Below are positions 57,748-64,000 of a DNA stretch of 64,000 bases, in pieces. The stretch spans positions 1 through 64,000 of the forward strand of contig CAKZTD010000239.1 of the NCBI GenBank assembly GCA_937921595.1, given 5' to 3'. The notes beneath the pieces are model-generated. The model had not been told where the DNA came from and ran no database searches. It was given only the letters and a program-made list of their open reading frames with translations. This stretch comes from an uncultured Saprospiraceae bacterium. Its GTDB lineage: Bacteria; Bacteroidota; Bacteroidia; Chitinophagales; Saprospiraceae. The first letter of the stretch is position 1. Each line of letters opens with the position of its first letter. A program made the translations under genes and the position numbers.

Positions 57748-59958
57748 ATGGGTGAAACAATTACTTATATCATTCCTGTTTTAGGTGTAGTAGCATTGCT
57801 ATTTACCTATTGGAAGTCTGCTTGGGTTTCTAAGCAAGAAGTTGGAACGGAAAAAATGGCCACTATTGCCAAAAATATCTCTGATGGAGCAATGGCCTTC
57901 TTAAGAGCAGAGTATAGAGTACTTGCAATTTTTGTAGTAGTAGTAGCATGCTTAATGGCGTGGAGTGGAACTCAACCAGGATCATCTCCATTAGTTGCTT
58001 TGTCTTTTATTCTTGGAGCTATTTGTTCTGCTTTAGCAGGGTTCATAGGAATGAAAGTAGCGACTAAAGCAAATGTAAGAACAACAAATGCAGCAAGAAC
58101 TAGTCTTGGAAAAGCACTTGAAGTTGCTTTTAGCGGTGGAGCTGTTATGGGGATGGGAGTTGTTGGTCTTGGAGTACTTGGATTAGGAACTTTATTCCTT
58201 CTATATAGTAAGATGTTTGTTGACGCTCAAGGAGCGATTGAAGTAGGAAAAGTAATCACTGTTTTAACAGGGTTTTCTTTTGGAGCGTCTTCTATCGCAT
58301 TATTTGCGAGAGTAGGTGGAGGTATCTATACCAAAGCAGCAGATGTTGGAGCTGACCTTGTAGGAAAAGTTGAAGCAGGTATCCCTGAGGATCATCCTTT
58401 GAATCCAGCAACTATTGCAGATAATGTTGGAGATAATGTAGGTGATGTTGCCGGTATGGGAGCTGACCTTTTTGAATCATATGTAGGATCTATCATTGGT
58501 ACAATGGTATTGGGTGCAGCATTTATGCTTGTTCCGGGTTGGGCAGATCAATTTAGTGGTATGTCGGCAATTCTTTTACCATTAGTGCTTGCAGGTACAG
58601 GTATTATTACTTCTATCATTGGTACTTTCTTTGTAAAAGTAAAAGATGGTGGAGATCCTCAAAAAGCTTTAAACCTTGGGGAATTTATCTCTGCAGGTTT
58701 GATGTTGGCAGCTACTTTTGGAATTGTACAATGGATGCTTCCTGAAGCATGGTCGCTTACAGATGCTTTTACTGGAAAGGTTTCCGACTATTCTTCAATG
58801 GGTGTGTTTTGGGCAGTATTGTTTGGTTTAGCAGCTGGCCTTTTGATCGGTATGGTTACTGAGTATTACACAGGTACAGGAGGTAAGCCAGTTCAATCTA
58901 TCGTAGATCAATCTGTAACAGGTGCAGCAACAAATATCATTGCTGGTCTTGGAGTAGGAATGATTTCTACAGCAATTCCAATTCTTATCCTAGCAGCAGC
59001 GATCATTGCAGCACATCACTTTGCTGGCCTCTATGGTATCGCAATTGCAGCAGTTGGAATGCTTTCTAATACAGGTATCCAATTAGCAGTTGATGCTTAC
59101 GGACCAATTGCAGATAATGCGGGTGGTATTGCAGAGATGGCTGAGTTACCAAAAGAAGTAAGACAAAAAACAGATAAATTAGATGCAGTAGGAAATACGA
59201 CAGCAGCAATCGGAAAAGGTTTTGCGATTGGTTCTGCAGCATTGACTACATTGGCATTATTTGCAGCATTTATTACTGCATATAATGTAGCTAATCCAGA
59301 TGCACAATTAGCTGGTATCAATATTATGAATCCAAAAGTAATGGCAGCATTATTAGTTGGAGGGATGTTACCATTCTTATTTTCTGCTCTTTCAATGAAT
59401 GCGGTAGGTCGTGCAGCAATGGACATGATCCAGGAAGTTAGACGTCAGTTTAAAGATATTCCTGAATTGAAAGCGGCTCTTGGTGTCATGAAGAAAAATG
59501 ACGGTAAAGAAATGAATGAATGGTCTAAAGAAGACAGACAGATTTTCGATGCAGCAGATGGAAAACCAGAATACGATAAATGTGTAGATATTTCAACTAA
59601 AGCATCTATTCGTGAAATGATGTTACCTGGCTTGATCGCAGTGACTTCTCCAGTAATCGTTGGTTTCGTAGGAGGAGCAGAAATGCTTGGTGGTTTATTA
59701 GCTGGTGTAACAGTTTGTGGTGTTTTGATGGCGATTTTCCAATCAAACGCTGGTGGAGCTTGGGATAATGCTAAGAAGATGTTTGAGGAAGGTGTGAAAA
59801 TCAATGGTGAGATGTATTACAAAGGATCAGATGCTCACAAGGCAACTGTAGTAGGTGATACTGTTGGTGATCCTTTTAAAGATACTTCTGGGCCATCATT
59901 GAATATCTTATTGAAATTGATGTCTGTAGTTGCATTAGTAATTGCGCCATTTATCTAG
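57748..59958 (+). CDS. hppA: K+-dependent membrane pyrophosphatase (Na+ and/or H+ pump)
   Basis: A 736-residue membrane-integral pyrophosphatase with about 16 helices that couples PPi hydrolysis to ion pumping. The PPi-binding site is intact: [56 protein letters not shown] (about 192-247) and later [21 protein letters not shown] (about 703-723). The residue discriminating K+ dependence, within [15 protein letters not shown] (about 488-502), is Ala, so the enzyme should be K+-dependent; K+-dependent Bacteroidota enzymes often pump Na+, alone or with H+. It is a monocistronic gene with a good promoter and terminator. Confidence 0.95.
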   Translation: MGETITYIIPVLGVVALLFTYWKSAWVSKQEVGTEKMATIAKNISDGAMAFLRAEYRVLAIFVVVVACLMAWSGTQPGSSPLVALSFILGAICSALAGFIGMKVATKANVRTTNAARTSLGKALEVAFSGGAVMGMGVVGLGVLGLGTLFLLYSKMFVDAQGAIEVGKVITVLTGFSFGASSIALFARVGGGIYTKAADVGADLVGKVEAGIPEDHPLNPATIADNVGDNVGDVAGMGADLFESYVGSIIGTMVLGAAFMLVPGWADQFSGMSAILLPLVLAGTGIITSIIGTFFVKVKDGGDPQKALNLGEFISAGLMLAATFGIVQWMLPEAWSLTDAFTGKVSDYSSMGVFWAVLFGLAAGLLIGMVTEYYTGTGGKPVQSIVDQSVTGAATNIIAGLGVGMISTAIPILILAAAIIAAHHFAGLYGIAIAAVGMLSNTGIQLAVDAYGPIADNAGGIAEMAELPKEVRQKTDKLDAVGNTTAAIGKGFAIGSAALTTLALFAAFITAYNVANPDAQLAGINIMNPKVMAALLVGGMLPFLFSALSMNAVGRAAMDMIQEVRRQFKDIPELKAALGVMKKNDGKEMNEWSKEDRQIFDAADGKPEYDKCVDISTKASIREMMLPGLIAVTSPVIVGFVGGAEMLGGLLAGVTVCGVLMAIFQSNAGGAWDNAKKMFEEGVKINGEMYYKGSDAHKATVVGDTVGDPFKDTSGPSLNILLKLMSVVALVIAPFI

Positions 59959-59980
59959 TCGATAATATTTAATTGATATT

Positions 59981-60017
59981 CAAAAGAGCCTTGTCATTTA
60001 TTGATAAGGCTCTTTTG
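59981..60017 (+). terminator. Terminator of the pyrophosphatase gene
   Basis: CAAAAGAGCCTTGTCA and TGATAAGGCTCTTTTG form a stem of about 15 bp with a small loop, followed by T-rich sequence. Confidence 0.88.
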
Positions 60018-60103
60018 TATTTCAAGCCTTTTTTAAACATAAATTCAATGGATTTTTCAGCAATAGATGAGCCTGAAACGTGTCTTTAAGACGACTTAAA
60101 AGC

Positions 60104-60165
60104 AATGTTTGACGATACTAAAGCATCGTGGCAAAAAATAAAATTTGCCAATTTTGTCGAACATT
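60104..60165. other. Three-stem (cloverleaf-like) fold in the gap before the protease gene
   Basis: An outer stem AATGTTTGAC/GTCGAACATT (60104-60113 with 60156-60165) encloses two hairpins, ACGAT/ATCGT (60112-60129) and GGCAAA/TTTGCC (60130-60149). The gap 60018-60332 holds no gene. The structure could be an RNA or a decayed palindromic element; no conserved function is recognisable. Confidence 0.45.
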
Positions 60166-60332
60166 AAATATCTTTGATCGAAAAGGCGTTATAATTAAGT
60201 TAAAAAGTTAGTTTGGCTTGATTATAGCCGAACAATTAGTATAAAATAAGGTATATTTAAAGGGGAGATTTCTACTAGTTTATTCTCCTCAAAGTTTATC
60301 CTACTTATTTAAAATTAAAAATAGACGATATT

Positions 60333-62453
60333 ATGAAAGTGAGAGGTCCGATTTTCTTTTCCGTGATAGCAGGAGTAGTAGCCCTGGGGATGTACCTTCC
60401 TAGCGTTTTTCCACCAGTAGATAATGCTGAAAAAGAAGCTGTATTGATGCAGACGATGTTAAGTGGCTTAGAGCAACTGCATTTTAGTCCTGTAGTTTTG
60501 GATGATGATTTTTCAAAACGAGCATATGATTTATATGTTGAAAGAATTGATGCTGGTCGTCGATGGTTAACTCAAGAAGATGTTGATATATTATCAAAAT
60601 TCAAATTAGAAATTGATAATCAAGCGGAAAAAGGAACTTACGAGTTTTTTGATCTTTCAGAAAAAATACTCAATAGTGGAATAAAAAAAGCAGAAGGTTT
60701 TTATAAAGACCTACTTGCTCAACCATTTGATTTTTCAAAAGATGAGTTAATCGAATTGAAAGGTGATAAAAAAGAATACGCAAAAGATGATGCCCAATTA
60801 AAAGATTACTGGAGAAAATCTCTAAAGTATGATGTGATGGGACGTTATTTTGATAAAATAAAAGACCAAGAAAAGTTAGAAGAAGGAGAAGAAAAGAAAA
60901 CAGAAGAAGTATTGGAAGAAGAAGCAAGAACTGCAGTGCTTGAAATGTATGAAGATGTTTTTGAAAGATTAAGTAAGCTCCGTCGTTCTGATCGTCTAAG
61001 TGATTATCTAAATGCGATTACCAATGTTTATGACCCTCATACTGGATATTTCGCACCAAAGGATAAAGAAAATTTTGACATCTCAATGTCAGGAGCATTA
61101 GAAGGTATTGGGGCAAGATTGCAAACAGATGGTGACTATACAAAAGTTACAGAGATTGTTCCTGGTGGCCCCGCATGGAAAGGAAAAGAATTAGAGGCTA
61201 ATGATTTGATAACTGAAGTTACTCAAGAGGATGAAGATCCAGTAAATGTTACAGGATTTAGAATTGACGATGTTGTAAAACTAATCAGAGGTAAAAAAGG
61301 AACTGTTGTAAAACTTACTGTTAAAAAAGTAGATGGTGCTCTTGAAGTTATTTCTATTACTAGAGACTTAGTAGTGACTTCTGAAAGTTATGCAAAATCC
61401 GTAATTCTTGATTATCCAGGAACTGCTGAAAATGTAGGTTATATCAATTTGCCAAGATTTTATGCTGACTTCAATAGAAAAGGTGGTCGTAGTTGTTCAG
61501 TTGATGTAGCAAAAGAAATCGAAAAATTAAATGAGCAGAATGTTGAAAGCATCATTTTGGATTTAAGAAATAATGGAGGAGGTTCTTTAAGAGATGTAGT
61601 AAGAATGTCTGGATTGTTTATCGAAGAAGGTCCTATCGTTCAAGTAAAAGGAAGAGAGCGTGCTGCAGAAGTTTTAGAAGATCATGACAACCGAGTTCAA
61701 TATGATGGAAAACTAATTGTAATGGTCAATCAGTTTAGTGCTTCAGCATCAGAGATTCTGGCAGCAGCATTACAAGATTATGGTCGTGCAGTGATTGTAG
61801 GTAGTAAGTCTACTTTCGGAAAAGGAACGGTGCAAAGATTTATCGATCTTGATCGTGCGATCAGAGGTTACAATGAAGTGAAGCCATTAGGTAGTATCAA
61901 ATTGACTATTCAAAAATTCTATAGAGTAAACGGAGGTTCTACTCAATTAAAAGGAGTTGAATCAGATATCGTTTTACCAGACAGATATCACTATATCGAA
62001 GTAGGGGAGAAAGATCACGATTTCCCAATGGAGTGGAATAAAATTGATGAAGTAGATTATTCTCAAAGTGTAGCAAGTTTGGATGGCATGGAAAGCTGGA
62101 AAGAAGCAAGTGCTAAAAGAATTCAAGAAGATAAAACTTTTCAGTTGATTCTTGAAAATGCTCAGCGTTTGAAAGATTCTCGAGAAGATACAGACTATAG
62201 TTTAAACTACGAGAATTATGCTGCTGAAATGAAGGCGCTAGAAGAAGAAGGTAAAAAGTACGAAGACATGTTTCCAGAGATCGAAGGACTTGAAATTAAG
62301 AACATGGAAGTAGATATAGAATATATCAACGAAGATGAGTCTCGTGTAGCTAGAAATGAAGAATGGATGAAATCACTCAAAAAAGATGTATACATCAAAG
62401 AGGTGCTTTCTATCTTGAAAGATATGGATGATCCAAAATATGCTAAAGAATAA
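60333..62453 (+). CDS. Carboxy-terminal processing protease (Prc/Tsp-like, S41)
   Basis: A 706-residue periplasmic serine protease of the CtpA/Prc family. After an N-terminal membrane/signal segment, a long helical region leads to a PDZ domain (about 240-335: GALEGIGARLQTDGDYTKVTEIVPGGPA) and the protease domain DLRNNGGGSLRDVV (about 411-424), SASASEI (469-475; catalytic Ser is probably the middle Ser471) and FGKGT with Lys497. A C-terminal DUF3340-like extension is present, as in Prc, which degrades or trims lipoproteins and cell-wall enzymes. Ends at a strong terminator. Confidence 0.9.
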   Translation: MKVRGPIFFSVIAGVVALGMYLPSVFPPVDNAEKEAVLMQTMLSGLEQLHFSPVVLDDDFSKRAYDLYVERIDAGRRWLTQEDVDILSKFKLEIDNQAEKGTYEFFDLSEKILNSGIKKAEGFYKDLLAQPFDFSKDELIELKGDKKEYAKDDAQLKDYWRKSLKYDVMGRYFDKIKDQEKLEEGEEKKTEEVLEEEARTAVLEMYEDVFERLSKLRRSDRLSDYLNAITNVYDPHTGYFAPKDKENFDISMSGALEGIGARLQTDGDYTKVTEIVPGGPAWKGKELEANDLITEVTQEDEDPVNVTGFRIDDVVKLIRGKKGTVVKLTVKKVDGALEVISITRDLVVTSESYAKSVILDYPGTAENVGYINLPRFYADFNRKGGRSCSVDVAKEIEKLNEQNVESIILDLRNNGGGSLRDVVRMSGLFIEEGPIVQVKGRERAAEVLEDHDNRVQYDGKLIVMVNQFSASASEILAAALQDYGRAVIVGSKSTFGKGTVQRFIDLDRAIRGYNEVKPLGSIKLTIQKFYRVNGGSTQLKGVESDIVLPDRYHYIEVGEKDHDFPMEWNKIDEVDYSQSVASLDGMESWKEASAKRIQEDKTFQLILENAQRLKDSREDTDYSLNYENYAAEMKALEEEGKKYEDMFPEIEGLEIKNMEVDIEYINEDESRVARNEEWMKSLKKDVYIKEVLSILKDMDDPKYAKE

Positions 62454-62486
62454 AATCCATATTTAATAAAGCCTGATCAGGTTCTT

Positions 62487-62526
62487 AAAAGACCTTTCAA
62501 AGTACTACCTTTGAAAGGTCTTTTTT
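62487..62526 (+). terminator. Terminator of the C-terminal processing protease gene
   Basis: AAAAGACCTTTCAAAG and CTTTGAAAGGTCTTTTTT form a 16-bp stem with a TACTAC loop and T-run. Confidence 0.92.
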
Positions 62527-62637
62527 GATGAAACAGATAAGTGGAGAATAGAATTAATTGCAATACTATATCTGTCAAAGGCAAAAAAAATGATTTAATA
62601 CTTAATATTCAATACCTTATTTTAATACATAGAACAT

Positions 62638-64000
62638 TTGAATTACCTCACAATAGAAAAGGTTACTAAGACCTACGGCGAAAAAGTACTCTTTCGGGAT
62701 ATCGACCTCCATATAAACCATGGCGATAAAGTAGCTCTGGTAGCCCAAAATGGTACAGGTAAAACGACCCTGCTTAGATTGATAGCAGGTGAAGAAAAGG
62801 GAGAGGGAGAACAAAGTAGAGTGTTCGTCCATAAAAATATCCGCATTGGATATCTAAGGCAAGAGCCAAATTTCCCAAATGACTGGACTGTGATGGAAAC
62901 TATTTTTGAAAGTGAAAACCCAATGATCAATGCGGTTCGTCAATATGAGGAAGCTTTACTCTTTCCCGAAGATGAAACGAAGATGCAGTCAGCCTTGACC
63001 ATTATGGAAGATCTCAAAGCCTGGGATTTTGAATCGAAGATCAAAGAGATTCTGTTTAAACTAAATATCACTGAACTTGAAAAGACGGTTGGAACATTAT
63101 CAGGAGGTCAACAAAAACGATTGGCTTTAGCGAAGTTGTTGATCGATGAGCCAGAGTTTCTCATTTTGGATGAGCCTACAAATCATCTGGATTTAGATAT
63201 GATCGAATGGTTAGAGGATTATCTGAGTCAAGCCAATCGAACGCTTTTTATGGTGACGCATGATCGCTATTTTTTAGAAAGAGTTTGTAATGTCATTGTT
63301 GAATTGGATCAAGGTAATTTGTATAAATATCAAGGTAATTACACAGATTTCTTAGAAAAGAAAGCAACGCGACATGAGAATGAAGGTATAGGTCTGGAGA
63401 AGGCGCAGAAGCTGATGAAAAAGGAGTTGGAATGGATCCGCCGGGCGCCTAAAGCTCGTGGGACTAAAGCTAAATCAAGAATAGATGCATTTGATGTTAT
63501 CAAAGAAAAAGCAACCAATAAAGTAGATGATCAAAAAGTCCAAATAGAGATTAAAGGTACTCGATTAGGAAGCAAAATTTTAGAAGTCAATTACATTAAC
63601 AAAGCTTATGATGATAAGGTCTTGGTCAAAGATTTTTTCTACAAGTTTAAAAAGAATGAAAGAGTTGGAATCGTTGGGAAAAACGGCGTTGGAAAATCAA
63701 CATTCCTAAAGTTAATCACCAAAGAAATCCGACCAGATTCCGGAACCGTTGTGATTGGAGGTACTGTTCAGTTTGGGCACTTTACTCAGGATGGTATCCA
63801 ACTGAAACAAGATAAAAGAGTCATTGAAGTAATCACAGACATTGCAGAATTTATTCCTTTGGCCAAAGGTTTGAAATTGAGTGCAAGTAAACTTTTAGAA
63901 CGATTTCTTTTCAGTAAAAATCATCAACAAGTTTATGTTAGCCAATTGAGTGGAGGAGAGCGACGGCGATTATACCTTTTGACTGTTTTGATGAAAAATC
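62638..64000 (+). CDS. ABC-F family ATPase (Uup-like), 3' end beyond window
   Basis: A frame from TTG 62638 runs off the window after 454 codons. It contains two ABC domains: the first with Walker A AQNGTGKTTLLR, signature LSGGQQKRLALAKLL and Walker B LDEPTNHLDLDM; the second with Walker A VGKNGVGKSTFLK and signature LSGGERRRLYLLT. A linker (about 240-300, RAPKARGTKAKSRID) separates them as in ABC-F translation factors. Uup-type proteins act on the ribosome or in DNA transposition control. The C-terminal region is not visible. No ATG fits; TTG is the most likely start, giving NYLTIEKVTKTYGEK. Confidence 0.9.
   Translation, partial: MNYLTIEKVTKTYGEKVLFRDIDLHINHGDKVALVAQNGTGKTTLLRLIAGEEKGEGEQSRVFVHKNIRIGYLRQEPNFPNDWTVMETIFESENPMINAVRQYEEALLFPEDETKMQSALTIMEDLKAWDFESKIKEILFKLNITELEKTVGTLSGGQQKRLALAKLLIDEPEFLILDEPTNHLDLDMIEWLEDYLSQANRTLFMVTHDRYFLERVCNVIVELDQGNLYKYQGNYTDFLEKKATRHENEGIGLEKAQKLMKKELEWIRRAPKARGTKAKSRIDAFDVIKEKATNKVDDQKVQIEIKGTRLGSKILEVNYINKAYDDKVLVKDFFYKFKKNERVGIVGKNGVGKSTFLKLITKEIRPDSGTVVIGGTVQFGHFTQDGIQLKQDKRVIEVITDIAEFIPLAKGLKLSASKLLERFLFSKNHQQVYVSQLSGGERRRLYLLTVLMKN

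Noticed and set aside
59097-59804. Long minus-strand frames inside the pyrophosphatase gene
   Set aside because: They mirror a highly expressed Ala/Gly-rich gene read in antisense and encode Ala/Ser/Pro-rich low-complexity residues without domains.

Overview
The window is AT-rich, gene-dense chromosome of a member of the Bacteroidota, probably a saprospirian or chitinophagian-like lineage. The evidence is type IX secretion sorting tails on two secreted proteins, a PorG/DUF6089-like barrel, atpD-atpC standing apart from the rest of the ATP synthase genes, a bacterial geranylgeranylglyceryl-phosphate-synthase-family enzyme, ECF sigma/anti-sigma pairs, and promoters of the Bacteroidota form TTG-N19-TAnnTTTG. 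I see no rRNA, tRNA, CRISPR array, prophage or classical insertion sequence. The species cannot be named from this window.

Layout. 1-5600: tandem DUF3857/transglutaminase-like proteins, a GGGP-synthase-family enzyme, rsgA and two membrane proteins. 5600-11750: secreted and T9SS-type proteins, a pectate-lyase-fold protein, a membrane-anchored murein-endopeptidase-like protein and a PaaE-like flavin/[2Fe-2S] reductase. 12050-20850: an ECF sigma/anti-sigma pair, a secreted protein with a DUF2723-like motif, an AlkB alkane hydroxylase, two polytopic glycosyltransferase-type proteins with a polyprenyl-phosphate-mannose-synthase-like GT2, and a lone four-helix-bundle (23S rRNA IVP family) gene. 20850-27140: LysE-type exporter, YjbQ, a von Willebrand lipoprotein, PorG-like barrel, RsmI-like methyltransferase and scpA. 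27220-32430: DUF5691, MoxR-type AAA+ and DUF5682, a MoxR-type operon with no vWA partner. 32470-43200: surface acyltransferase, GT2, atpD-atpC, aminopeptidase P, YkvA, orphan ExbD, polysaccharide deacetylase and gltX. 43400-53030: a second ECF operon ending in a KY-repeat solenoid protein, a VIT/VWA/T9SS protein, a beta-CASP nuclease, and a lipoprotein/outer-membrane pair. 53290-55900: a metal-uptake operon (DtxR-type regulator, TroA-like binding protein, ATPase) with a 24-bp operator but no permease. 55950-64000: paired membrane proteins, nitroreductase, Na+/H+ pyrophosphatase, C-terminal processing protease and the start of an ABC-F ATPase.

The least ordinary content is between the genes. 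More than a dozen short intergenic elements share one architecture: two arms built of degenerate 8-bp direct repeats, the right arm being the reverse complement of the left, around a short core. The octamer differs between families. Arms commonly start at, or supply, the stop codon of a neighbouring gene, and one element sits inside another. The largest (20251-20856) carries the four-helix-bundle gene between its arms, which resembles the organisation of intervening sequences in 23S rRNA. Both gaps of the DUF5691-MoxR-DUF5682 operon and the junction after it hold such an element. A separate palindromic element of exactly 163 bp occurs twice (25068-25230 and 38644-38806) with compensatory changes in its central stem, and a chain of small hairpins separated by CTATCCC lies after the metal-transport ATPase gene and may have altered its 3' end.

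Functional links. The two GT-C-type proteins and the GT2 at 16059-20243 look like a lipid-linked sugar pathway. The PaaE-like reductase 3 kb from AlkB could be its electron donor. The metal operon is probably repressed by its own first gene product through the palindrome at 55875-55898. Several genes (scpA, the LysE-type gene, the GT2 at 19524, perhaps the DtxR gene) have a promoter -7 box only 4-9 nt before the start codon, suggesting leaderless or nearly leaderless mRNAs.
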